From Elephas maximus indicus (taxonomy: Eukaryota > Chordata > Mammalia > Proboscidea > Elephantidae), in contig NC_064821.1 in NCBI RefSeq assembly GCF_024166365.1, positions 51,735,093 through 51,799,092 on the forward strand: a stretch of 64,000 nucleotides of DNA. Reading direction: 5' to 3'. The notes under the pieces were generated by a model that was not told where the DNA came from, ran no database searches, and saw nothing but the letters and a program-made list of their open reading frames with translations. This document shows positions 36,060-45,392 of this stretch, piece by piece. A program made the translations under genes and the position numbers. Each line of letters starts with the position of its first letter. Position 1 is the first letter of the stretch.

Positions 36060-36341
36060 ATGCAGCAAGCCGGCGAGGGGCGGGGAGGAGGGGCGCCCTA
36101 TTCCCTCTACAGGGCAACAGCGGGAGCAAGCGCGGCTGCAGGAGAGGTGGGAGCCGGTGTGCACGACGCTGGGCTGCGCGTGCGCGGCAGGAGCAGAGGC
36201 GCGGGTCACAGCCAAGGGCTCCAGACTCCTGGCACGTCGGAGGGTGCTGGCACCAATGTCCCTTCACTGTCAGCAAAGCCAAGGCGCCCACGTACCCCGC
36301 CCACCCGCCCTCGGCTCCAGCGCCCAGCTTGGCCTGTGGGG

Positions 36342-36449
36342 CACGGCGGCCACCAGGTTCAGGGCCATGGTAGCGATCTCGTCGGCGTGTCTCTCGTCCC
36401 GCTCAGGCAGCCGCCTCTCCACCATGTACGCTTCGCCAAGGGTCTCCAC
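36342..36449 (-). pseudogene. Cyclase relic, catalytic exon 2
   Basis: Thirty-six open codons beginning VETLGEAYM after a consensus acceptor (cacag), then ERRLPERDERHADEIATMAL, matching VETIGDAYM.V.GLP.RN..RHA.EIA.MAL. The Asp of GDAYM that helps bind metal is Glu here. The exon's 3' end and donor are unclear; frame text after NLVAAV no longer looks like cyclase. Confidence 0.85.
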
Positions 36450-36764
36450 CTGTGGGCGTGCAGGGCCAGCTCAGAAGGCCGCCATCCTAGCTCGGAGCGG
36501 CGACCCCGCCCAGGCCCCTGGCCCCGCCCCAGCCCCGCCTCGGACCCTGCTCCAGCCCCTCCCCAATCGGCCTGGCCCCGCCCCAGCCCCGCCTCGGGCC
36601 TCACTCCAGCCGCTCTCCGAACACGCAGAGACCAGTGGCTCCGCCTCAAGCCCTGCCTCCGGTCAGATACCGCCCAGCCTACCGGCCCCGCCCAAGGCCA
36701 CGCCTCCAGCCCCACCCCCGCCACGGCTCCGCCCCCCGCGTTCTCGCGGTTCTGCCCCGTTCTC

Positions 36765-36899
36765 CTTGTAGAAGTCACGGGACTACATGCGCGAGTCAAA
36801 GTGCACGGACAGGTTGTTGAGCACCTCCACCACCAGCAGCGGCGTGCAGGCGCCGGAGATACCAGTGAAGCCCACGATGTCAGAGAAGAAGATGGTCAC
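36765..36899 (-). pseudogene. Cyclase relic, catalytic exon 1 with stop
   Basis: Forty-five codons starting [15 protein letters not shown] after a ctctcag acceptor. The first catalytic Asp (FSD) and the FSDIVGFT core are kept, followed by [18 protein letters not shown]. Codon 39 is TAG (plus positions 36783-36785), and the donor after FYK reads gagaac instead of gt. These two defects break the gene. Confidence 0.85.
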
Positions 36900-37439
36900 C
36901 TGAGAGCCGGGCACCGACACAGGGCTGCATGAGATCTCGGAGGCCCACCTACTTCACAAACCAGGAGCCTGAGACCCAGCGAGGAGCAGGCCACGTTTGC
37001 TCTCAGCAGGCCTGGGACAAAAACTTGGGCACCCAGACCCCATCCCAGTGCTTGTCTGAGTTGGGCTGTGGCTGGAGGCCAAGAGGAGCAACTTTGTCCA
37101 TTGTGCCCCTGGGACATTAGGGGTTGAAGAAGCAGATATGAAACTTTTTAGATACTTTAAAGATTTTAAGTTTTATATGAATGCAGGGGAGTTTTAGCTT
37201 TCACTCACCTGTGCCAATCATCTGTACAGCAGGGGCCACGTGGTCTGAGTCAACTTGGGGTAAGGGGTAAATACACGGGTTTGAGGGTCACAAAGACCAA
37301 GGTTCAAATCCTGGATCTGTAACTCCCTGTATCACCCTGACCAAACCTCTCTGAGCCTCAGCTCCCTTCTCCATAAAAAGGTGATGATAGAAGTCCCTAC
37401 CCTATAGGGCTGTATTGAAGATACATCAAGATAATGTAT

Positions 37440-37775
37440 GTTGTTGTTAGCTGCCTGGAGTCAGCTCCTGACTCATGGTGACCCTATGCATAACAGAAGG
37501 AAATGCTGCCCCATCCTGCACCATCCCCATGATCAGTTGGGAATTGAACTGTGTGATCTATAGAGTTTTCAGTGGCTGATTTTTGGAAGTCAGTTGCCAG
37601 GCCTTTCTTCGTAGCAGTTTAGTCCGGAAGTTCCACCGAAACCTGTTCAGCATCATTGCAACACACAAGCTCCACTGATGGGTGGTGGCTGCACATGGGG
37701 TGCACTGGCCGGGGAATCAAACCTGTGTCTCACACGGAAGGGGCGAATTCTACCATTAAACCACCAATGCCTCAT
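37440..37775 (-). mobile_element. AfroSINE, long form
   Basis: Antisense copy: ttgttgttagctgcctggag tail at the left, ctaccattaaaccaccaatg head at the right. Confidence 0.85.
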
Positions 37776-38259
37776 GATCTCCGCAAGAACTTAGTATGAA
37801 CCTCAACATTCAGTAAGCACTACTGTTATTATTGTTGAGATGGGGCCAGATGAGGGTGAGGAAGGCTTAGGGCAACCCGCTCCTCCTCTTGGATTGCTGT
37901 TATATTTTACAAAAGACAACCAGATCACTCTCAGCGAGGTAGGAACAGACTGTTTACAAAGCTGACAGATCCACGTCCTTTATCTGGTTGGGTCCTCAAG
38001 ACAGCCTTGTAGTTAGGTCAGAGTGATTATAAATTCTTTCTGGTAGAAAGTGAGCTTTTTGAAGGCAGGGGTTGTGTAAGCTCAATTAATTTTTATACTT
38101 GTATACACCATGAAATCATTTAGGATCAAGATAGGAAATATTTCCAGCATCCCAGAAGGTTCCTTGGAGGCTGTCTGTTCTCAGTACCATCCCAGAGGTA
38201 ACCACTATCTTTACTTCTACACTACTGATGAATTGGGTAGTATTAGCATTTTTTAAAAG

Positions 38260-38655
38260 GAGCCCTGGTGGCACAGTGGCTAAGCACTCAGCTGCTAACC
38301 AAAAGGTTGGAGGTTCAAACCCACCAGCCACTCTGCAGGAGAAAGATGTGGCAGTCTGCTTCGGTAAAGACTACAGCCTTGGAAGCCCTATCTGGCAGTT
38401 CTGTTCTGTCCTGTAGAGTCACTATGAGTCAGAATTGACTGAACAGCAAGGGGTGGAATATTTTTAAATGGTTAACTCGCTCGGCTGCTAACCGAAATGT
38501 TGGAGTTTCAAGTCCACCCAGAGACATCTCAAAAGAAAGACCTGGCTATCTATTTCTGAAAAATCAGTCACTGAAAACCCTGTGGGGCACATTTCTGCTC
38601 TGACACACACAGAGTTGCCCTGAGTCAGAATCGACTTGATTGCAAGTGGTAACTG
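38260..38655 (+). mobile_element. Two AfroSINEs, both sense
   Basis: A short-form copy (38260-38450, ggagccctggtggcacagtg) is followed by a second-subtype copy (38468-38655, aactcgctcggctgctaacc to cagaatcgacttgattgcaa). Confidence 0.85.
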
Positions 38656-38699
38656 GTAGCTTTTCTAACGTCCAGCCAGGGTAGAGTCAAAAAAACAAA

Positions 38700-39205
38700 C
38701 ACCCGGCTACAACCGCTGACTGCCCTGACAGGGAGCACAACAGAGAACCCCTGAGGGAGCAGGAGAGCAGTGGGATGCAGACCCCAAATTCTCATAAGAC
38801 CAGACTTAATGGTCTGACTGAGACTAGAAGGACCCCAGTGGTCATGGCCCCCAGACCTTCAATCGGCCCAGGAGGGGAACCATTCCCGAAGCCAACTCTT
38901 CAGACATGGATTGGACTGGACAATGGGTTGGAGAGGGATGCTGGTGAGGAGTGAGCTACTTGGATCAGGCGGACACTTGAGACTATGTAGGCATCTCCTG
39001 CCTGGAGGGGTGATGAGAGGGTGGAGGGAGTTAGAAGCTGGCGAAATGGACACAAAAAGAGAGAGTGGAGGGAGAAAGCAGGCTGTCTCATTAGGGAGAG
39101 AGTAATTGGGAGTGTGTAGCAAGGTGTATATGGGTTTTTGTGTGAGAGACTGACTTGATTTGTAAACTTTCACTTAAAGCACAATAAAAATTATTTAAAA
39201 AACAC
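38700..39205 (+). mobile_element. RTE (BovB-like) LINE 3' end
   Basis: Sense copy ending ttcacttaaagcacaataaa. The last 240 bp match the antisense copy at 48005-48240 closely (for example gagagactgacttgatttgt). Truncated and inactive. Confidence 0.7.
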
Positions 39206-39227
39206 ACACACACACACACAAACAAAC

Positions 39228-39378
39228 CCATTGCTGTCAAGTCAATTCCAACTCATAGCGACCCTATAGGACAGAGTAGAGCTGCTGCATAGGGTTTCCA
39301 AGGAGCAGCTGGTGGATTCAAGCTGCTGACCTTTTGGTTAGCAGCCGAGCTCTTAAGCACTGTGCCACCAGGGCTCTG
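39228..39378 (-). mobile_element. AfroSINE, short form
   Basis: Antisense copy: ttgctgtcaagtcaattcca through ccaccagggctctg, after a short CA run (39202-39222). Confidence 0.85.
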
Positions 39379-39732
39379 AGCCAGGGTAGAGCCAATAATA
39401 ACAAAGGCTGATCCTGATTGAGCACTTACTGAATGCCTGGCATTGTGCTAGGTGCACTTCACACACTAACTCATTGAACCCTCACTCAACCCTATGGGGT
39501 AGATTCTGTTCCTACCCCTACAGCTCATATAGGGAAATTGAGGCAGAGGATTTGAATCTGCACTAGGTGGAGAGATGTTCACCAGTTGTGCCCACTTGCA
39601 AGGTGGGCTCCGTGGTAAATAGATCAGAAATGGGGCCATTGCAGAGCCAAGGCCAGGGTGGGATTTGCTCCATTGTCACCTGGATCTGGCCTCACCCCAC
39701 TGCCCACGTGGCCCTGCCTGGAACAGCCTTGC

Positions 39733-40000
39733 CCGCTCATAGTTCTCAGCCTTCACGTGCTTGTGCATGCAGGGCTGCCGGGCCACAGACCTGGGCAGTA
39801 TCTGGTGCAGCAGATTTTCAGCCAGCCGCCCCTCCTGCTGCAGGTTCTCAGTCCTCTCCAGAGGCCTTGGGTGTAGGCCTGGCCCAAGCAGGTCATCTGT
39901 CTGAAGGAAACCAGTATGATAGAGTGGAAGAGGCTGGCCATCAGCACCAGGCTGACCTTCAGGCTGACAGTGGAGAGTGCCCCCTCGACCTTGCTGCCCA
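39733..40000 (-). pseudogene. Cyclase relic, membrane segment and HNOBA linker
   Basis: The last 43 codons (39733-39861) read LERTENLQQEGRLAENLLHQ, ILPRSVARQ and then HKHVKAENYER. They match the HNOBA pattern of E...T..LL..ILP.SVA..L that precedes the catalytic domain. The donor is gcaagg, a GC-type or mutated GT site, in phase with VTIFF of the next exon. Upstream, in another frame, a hydrophobic run (SLVLMASLFHSIILVSF) could be the membrane helix, so at least one frame change lies between. Confidence 0.75.
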
Positions 40001-40229
40001 GTCCCATGGAGCCATGCTCCCACATGCAGCCCTGTGCAGACCCATGAGGCTCCGGGCCAGGGCCAGTGCTGGTGACAAGCAGACCATGGAGGAAGGAGGT
40101 GAGAGGAAGACAAGGCTGCTCTCAGACAGGGGCCAGAGGAAGGACAGGTTAGCATTCGCCCTCCAGCAAGCCTGAAGTTTCTCAGAAAGCATCACTGCAT
40201 AGCCAAGGTGGGCGGTGGGTGGTACCAAT

Positions 40230-40920
40230 GTGCCTGCCCATGTGGGAGAAGCTGCCAGGTCTGGAGAAGTTCTTGGACCTCAAAGAGGAAGCTCAGGGCC
40301 ACCATATCCACCTAGTCAGGGTTGGTCTTCAGAGCTGTGAGGGACTCACTGGCGGCTTTCCAGGAGTGGTAGCAGCTCAGAGATGGTGCCTGAGAGCAGC
40401 AAGCTGGCTCCTGAGGCTCCGAGCTGCCTTCTGCACATAGAGGTCACAGGCTAAGCCTGGTTCCTGCTCACACCAGGCCCTGTGGGCACTCACCCTGCCC
40501 AGCTTTGCCTGGCAGAGGGCCTCCACCCTGCTGAGCAGCAGCCATCAGAGAGCCAGGGCCAGTGTCAGCGTTGTCCATGGGCCCCAGCAGCAGGGCGCTT
40601 ACTCCTCTCGGAGGAAGCAGATCAGCAAGGCCAGAAGGATATTCCTGCAGCACCGAGTCTGCTCTTGGACCTGCCATTGGCCCAGGTTATCCCTCAGGCC
40701 CGGGATGACAGCCCCCAGCAGGGTTGCTTGAGAAAACACACAGGTGGCCAGCATCCTCCACAGCAGCTGGCTGGCTCTGCAGTAAGCACCGCTGGGATGC
40801 TCAGGAATGGGCCTCGATGGGGCTGGGATTCTGGGAGGCAGTAAGAATTTTACAATAGCTTCCAGGTAGGGCAAGGATTCATGGGAAAGTTGGAGTCCCA
40901 CATGGGAGTTCACAGGGCTC
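40230..40920 (-). pseudogene. Cyclase relic, possible NIT-like sensor region
   Basis: Minus-strand frames hold RGVSALLLG (about 40583-40610), like the ERG.SAL.L signature of NIT nitrate/nitrite-sensing domains, and helix-like pieces such as DLYVQKAARSLRSQLAALRH near 40390-40450. The pieces are in different frames. Assignment rests mainly on position just before the HNOBA part and on one motif, so it is tentative. Confidence 0.35.
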
Positions 40921-41121
40921 ATGGACCGGGGACTATATTCACAATGGTGGCCTTGGCCAAGTTATGCCCATCTCCAAGCACCAATTTCTTCATGTGCAAA
41001 CCCCAAATGATGATAACATTTATTGCATTAACTTGACGTGTGTAAAGCCCTTGGTGCACAGGAGGGGCTCAATAAATGAGAATCATAAGATTAAGAATGA
41101 GGGAGAGTAGTGTCCTGGTTG
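40921..41121. other. Short intergenic stretch
   Basis: The phrase caggaggggctcaataaatg near 41059-41078 suggests an L2 or MIR end. No gene. Confidence 0.45.
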
Positions 41122-42390
41122 GAGTCCCTGAGTGGTGCACATGGCTAATGTGCTCCCTGCTAACTGAAAAGTTGGTGAAAGATTGGTGGTTTGAGTCCAC
41201 CCAGAGGCACCTCAGAAGAAAGGCCTGGCAATCTACTTCCAAAAGATCAGCCACTGAACACCCTATGAAACATAATTCTACTTTGAGTCACATGGGGTCG
41301 CCATGAGTCTGACTCTAGGGCAACTGGTTTGGTTTTTAGTGACCTGGTTGAGGGCATGGACTCTGGAGAGATTTCCTGGGTTCAAATCCTGGCTTTGCCA
41401 CTTTTTAGCTGTGAGCCTTCGCCACCCTGTGCCTCACTTCCTGCTTATAAAAATGGAAATGGTAATAAGAATACCTACCCTCATAGGGTTATTTTGAGGT
41501 TTGTTTTGAGGACTAAAGGAGTTAAGCATAAACCCATTACCCATTGCTGTCGAGTCGATTCCGACTCATAGCGACTCTATAGGACAGAGTAGAACTGCCC
41601 CATAGAGTTTCCAAGGGAAAAAAAAGAAAAAAACCTGTTGCAGACAAGTCAATTCCAACTCATAGTGACCCTGTAGGACAGTAGAACTGCCCTGTTTCCA
41701 AGGAGCAACTGGTGGATTTGAACTGCCAACCTTTTGGTTAGAGCCAAGTTCTTAACCACTTCAAAATCAGGCCACCTATAATACCAGTATTACCTCTAAT
41801 TATGAATCGACTCTATAGCACTGGGTTTGGTTTTGGGTTTTGGTTCTTATCAGCAGCGCGGATCTAATCTCTGCCTTGCCCTCACTTGAAGCATTTTGAG
41901 AGGGAGGCAGACTAATTCCATTATCTGTTGTGCAAAGAGTGAACAGTGTGTGGCTGCTAACAGAAAGGTTGGAGGTTCAAGCCCACCTAGAGGTGCCAGG
42001 AAAGAAAGGCCTGGTGATCTACATCAGAAAAGTCAGCCATTGAGAAGCCCCTGGAGCACATTTCTACTCTGACACACATGCTGTCGCCGTGAATGGCAAC
42101 TGGTTATCGCAAAACCGAACAGTAAGCAAATCTACCCCAGTCACATCTTGTACTCCCAAGCCAAGGCAAAGTGATTTAAATCCCTGGAACTATTGTTTTG
42201 CCCACTCTATCCACCTTAAGGAGCCCTGGTAGCACAGCGGCTAAAGCACTCGGCTGCCAACAGAAAGCTCGACGATTCGAACCCACCAGCTGCTCCGCTG
42301 GAAAAGATACGGCTGGCAGTCGACTTCCCTAAAGATTACAGCCTTGAAAAGTTTCAAATTGATTGCAGTGGGTTTGGGGCTACTGTTTTG
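41122..42390. mobile_element. AfroSINE cluster with one MIR
   Basis: Contains a sense second-subtype copy (41122-41330), a MIR (about 41340-41530), two antisense short forms (41543-41625 partial, 41632-41770), a sense tail (41800-41850), a sense second-subtype copy (41945-42110) and a sense short form (42222-42390). Six AfroSINE insertions in 1.3 kb is the densest cluster of the window. Confidence 0.8.
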
Positions 42391-43019
42391 TCTGCTCTAT
42401 CCAGGGGCATGACAGAGTTAACTGGGTTAGGAGGTGGGAGTTGGGGGGAAGGCGGGAAGTGGGAATGAAGGGGAGCGGACGAAGCCCGACTGGAGAAAGC
42501 GCTTGGGTGAGGGGGCGCTCACTGAAGCAGCACACGGCTCTGCCGGTGGGCCCCAGACCCAGCCGCAAGGTTCAAGCCACAAACTCCCGGGCGATTTAGG
42601 GGCCGCCTAGGGTGGAGGTTACATCTGATTATGGGAAGCCAGATGGCCCAATGGACGAGTGATTTGGGGGGCTCGGGGCAGCCCTAGTCCAGGTCTGGCT
42701 AGGGATTCGGGCTGCCCCGGTCGGATAGCAGAGTGCAGTGGGGACCATGCGTGGGGAGGGTGGAAGCTGGTCTTGAGGAGCAGGACACCTCCGGAAGGGC
42801 CGTGTGCTTGGCAAATACTGCAGACTTCGAGAAAGAGAAGAAAAAGCGCTCAGGCTCCCCCTCCCTCACCTGCTTTGGTCTCTGCTTCTATTTAGGGCGC
42901 CCCTGCTGCCCTGTTCTCCCCTCAGCTAGTCTGGAGTGGGGCCTGAGAACTTGTACTTCTAACAGGTTACCCAGGAGACGCTGATGCTACTAGTCCTGGG
43001 ACCACATGGTGAAAACCAC
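42391..43019. other. Single-copy-looking, GC-moderate stretch
   Basis: No repeat is recognised. Overlapping frames at 42363-42984 on both strands (up to 83 codons) show no domain. I see no gene. Confidence 0.5.
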
Positions 43020-43345
43020 TGCGTTAAAACACGATTCTGATAATTTACTGTCTTTCAAAACTCTTCAATGGTTCCCCCTTTGCCCTCGAGGTAAAATTCA
43101 AGCTCTTAGATGTGGTCCCTGCCTTTTAGCCACTCAGCCTCACACAGCTTACGGGGTCTCTGCCTAGAACACCCTCACCACCCAGGCGTCGCTGAACGTT
43201 GTCATCAGCGCTCATCACACAGACCTGTCTCCATGGCAGACTTCCTTGCATATTAAATTTTAGGGATATATTTCTAGTCCTAGGACCCAACACAGAGTTT
43301 GACACAGCTCAATAAATTTTTGTTGGATGAACAAAGACAATTATT
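43020..43345 (+). mobile_element. L2 LINE 3' end
   Basis: Phrases aactcttcaatggttccccc, gcctcacacagc and the end cagctcaataaatttttgtt followed by ggatga are typical of L2. Confidence 0.7.
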
Positions 43346-43535
43346 TTCAAGACTTTTTTTTTTCAAATTCAAAATAAAGTTTTACTTAGAGCGCCAATTT
43401 TAAAACAAAGTCAGACTCTGCTAGTTGGACCAAGTCTGTATTCCGTTAAGTCTGGTCTCCGCCCTGCCCCCTTGTGGTGGTCTTGAGCCCAGCGCGAAAA
43501 CTATTTCCGGAAACAGGAGGTTGATGACGCACCTT

Positions 43536-43561
43536 CATTTACATATCCACAATGCATTGCA
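43536..43561 (+). promoter_or_regulatory. Distal sequence element: octamer-like plus ZNF143/SPH site
   Basis: Positions 43536-43544 (catttacat) differ by one base from the inverted octamer. The adjacent tatccacaatgcattgca is a close match to the SPH site bound by ZNF143. The pair lies about 185-210 bp before the U5-like start, where snRNA enhancers sit. Confidence 0.7.
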
Positions 43562-43685
43562 CAGAGGACAATTTTCGACCTTAAAACTATTAGATACACT
43601 CCTTTTTTATAATATAGATATGAGAATGCCCTGATATAATTGTCTGTGAAAAAGGAAGAAGTCACTGTTCCTTTCTAGTGACTAG

Positions 43686-43706
43686 TCACCGCTAGTGAAT
43701 TAGGTG
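43686..43706 (+). promoter_or_regulatory. Proximal sequence element (PSE) of snRNA promoter
   Basis: The sequence tcaccgctagtgaattaggt resembles the PSE bound by SNAPc, at -60 to -40 from the proposed start. There is no TATA box right after it, which fits Pol II rather than Pol III snRNA genes. Confidence 0.65.
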
Positions 43707-43745
43707 TGACAGTTACTCGAGAAATGCGTTCCGTTGGTGGCAAGC

Positions 43746-43879
43746 ATACTCTGGTTTCTCTCCAGAATGTACTAGTCTTTGGTCTTTTATCAAAGGCGTC
43801 TGGAGATGCAACGATTGTGAGTAAACGGCACAAAACAACAACAACCAATTTTTGGAAGCCTTGCATAGTGGCAGGGCTT
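43746..43879 (+). ncRNA. U5 snRNA-like gene (divergent)
   Basis: U5 snRNA positions the two exons in the spliceosome through loop 1. Visible here: the canonical start atactctggtttctct, a base stem (tactc with gagta), an upper 8-bp perfect stem (tctccaga with tctggaga), then ctttg/caaag closing a nine-base loop, an Sm-like site (caatttttgg) and a 3' stem (gccttgc with gcagggc). Loop 1 reads gtcttttat instead of the usual gccttttac. About 18 extra bases precede the Sm site, so the RNA would be about 134 nt against the usual 116 or so. The site is syntenic with human RNU5E-1, upstream of KIAA2013, as I recall. It could be a functional variant or a slowly decaying copy; intact control elements favour the first, the changed loop favours the second. 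Confidence 0.8.
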
Positions 43880-43886
43880 ACATTGA

Positions 43887-43901
43887 GTTATAAAAAACAG
43901 A
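43887..43901 (+). promoter_or_regulatory. snRNA 3' box
   Basis: The sequence gttataaaaaacaga fits the GTTTN0-3AAARNNAGA consensus and lies 8 bases after the proposed RNA end. It is the signal for Integrator-dependent 3' processing of Pol II snRNAs. Confidence 0.75.
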
Positions 43902-44027
43902 CTTTTTTTGTGAATTTTAGTAAAGTTGGTTTTAAACACTTTTCTTTTTCAGCTGGTTAGCTTTTTCTATAAATTGTTCATTTTGTTGCAAAAGTTTGGT
44001 AGAGTATTTTATTGATAATTTCTAAAA

Positions 44028-44105
44028 CATCAGGTTGCCAGTTTAAATCAGATCACCCAGTTAGCAGCAGAGCACTTTCAACCATTGTACCACCAGCGCT
44101 CCTAA
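44028..44105 (-). mobile_element. AfroSINE fragment
   Basis: Antisense head part only: aggttgccagtttaaatcag, then ttgtaccaccagcgctcct. Confidence 0.6.
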
Positions 44106-45184
44106 GTGTTTCCATTTCTTATAATGAAATGTTGATACGTTGGAGACCACTATACATTATCACCTGGGTGCTCCTGTGCCTCCCCTGGGCCTGGCACAGA
44201 AGTTTCCTAAATATAAAATATCTGGTTAGTCTGGTTTTGCCCAGGCCTTGTAACATATAAACCAAAAAAAAATTTTTTTACTTTTTTTGTTGTTGTAAGT
44301 TCAGGCTTGGGCACTGCATCTCATTCTAGTAAATGTCAGGCAAGTCCCAGACACCATTCTGGGTCCTAAGTGTTGCACTTATTGTAAGCTTTGACTACTT
44401 TTTAAAATACCAACAAAAATTCCATCTGTAGACCCTGGGTTTAGAAGCCCTGACCTGCCTCCAGGTATACACAACAAAGGATTCTCCTGTGTGTTGGTAG
44501 AGAGTTTTGAATTTAGCAAAGCACATTCACCAACAGTCCTTTCTTGGGACTTCCCAGCCATCTGATGAAGTTGGAAGGTGTTAGCCCATTTTATAGGTGG
44601 GAACCTAATTCACTTGTTTGAGGTCATACAATGATAATGACACAGCTGAACATGAAACTCAGGTCCCTGACCCCCAGTCCAGTGCTCATTCCTTTATATC
44701 CAACTTCCTTCCCCAATAATGTTGCCTAATTATCTTTTCTCAAAGTTTTCCTCTGACAGAAGCCACAACCTTTCTCATGAGCTTACCTGCCGCTCCTCAC
44801 CTGCCCCACCCTTCTCATCTGTCCTTCCTCACCTGCCCCCACTCCTCACCTGTCCACCTGGTTTTCTCAGCTTTCAGGTCACACAGCGAGCTATCACAAG
44901 ATTCTCAAGATGCTGGTGGATGTTCAGGTGCTGTGATCTGTAGCGCAGTCTTTCACATGTTAGCAGAAGGGATAATTAACCTAACCTGTTACTGGGGCCA
45001 CCCTTTGACCTTTGGCAACCCACTCTTTCACTGGGTCTCAGTTTCCACGTTGTAAAATGGGGCAATAAATTGTCTTCCCTTGGTTTTCAGGGGTGCAGTA
45101 CAAATTGGCCAAAATTATGACAGAATTTAGGGGAGAGGAAGTGGTATGCCCACAGGAGACATTTTTGTCTCCAATATTACTGCC
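44106..45184. other. Intergenic stretch with a short ctcacctg tandem
   Basis: A repeated ctcctcacctgcccc-type phrase occurs three to four times at 44790-44865. A MIR-like phrase (cattttataggtgggaacct) is near 44590. No gene is supported. Confidence 0.5.
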
Positions 45185-45392
45185 AGAGTCCCAGGGTGGT
45201 GCATGTGGTTACCACGCTCAGCTGCTAACCACAGGTAGGGGGTTTCAGTCCACCCAAAAGCCCCTCCGAAGGAAGGCCTGGTCGCCTACTTCTGAAAACT
45301 CAGCACGGGAAATCCTGTAGAGCACAGCTCTGTTCTGACACACATGGGGTTGCCATGAGTCGGAGCTGACTCGGTGGCAACTGTTTTTGTTG
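45185..45392 (+). mobile_element. AfroSINE, second subtype
   Basis: Sense copy: agtcccagggtggtgcatgt head, gagtcggagctgactcggtg tail. Confidence 0.85.

Larger units (their letters stand above)
36060..36930. promoter_or_regulatory. GC-rich CpG island with tandem GC repeats
   Basis: About 870 bp very rich in C, G and CpG. It includes an NRF1-like ctgcgcgtgcgcgg (about 36174) and imperfect tandem units built on ggccccgccccagccccgcc at 36515-36600. It overlaps catalytic exons 1 and 2 of the cyclase relic. It may be an orphan CpG island or a GC-biased minisatellite. No promoter is proven. Long frames on both strands here are artefacts of the GC content. Confidence 0.5.
36931..39732. other. Relic intron filled with repeats
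   Basis: Besides short unassigned pieces it holds a MIR (about 37255-37430), a long-form AfroSINE, two short AfroSINEs, an RTE 3' end, a further AfroSINE and a MIR (39410-39570). No gene is seen. Confidence 0.6.
34090..40920 (-). pseudogene. Receptor-type guanylate cyclase pseudogene (NIT?-TM-HNOBA-cyclase)
   Basis: Separated minus-strand segments align in correct order with a membrane guanylate cyclase: a possible NIT-like sensor part (about 40440-40920), a hydrophobic segment and HNOBA-type linker (39733-40000), and four catalytic-domain exons (36765-36899, 36342-36449, 34718-34820, 34090-34179). Guanylate cyclases make cGMP from GTP; the HNOBA segment links sensor or membrane part to the catalytic domain. 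Splice phases agree between several exons. Decay is clear: a stop in the first catalytic exon, a donor changed from GT, a frame change before the linker, a missing piece between the second and third catalytic exons, and replaced catalytic residues. The first catalytic metal Asp is kept. I saw no exon for the domain's last residues. The NIT assignment is weak; the cyclase assignment is strong. It could instead be a local relic of a natriuretic-receptor-type cyclase. Confidence 0.8.

Noticed and set aside
36060-36932. Long plus-strand frame of 290 codons
   Set aside because: It lies in a GC-rich island opposite relic cyclase exons, has a Pro/Arg/Ala-rich composition typical of stop-poor GC DNA, and shows no domain.
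39567-40175. Plus-strand frame of 202 codons
   Set aside because: It is the complement of the HNOBA and membrane part of the relic and has no domain of its own.
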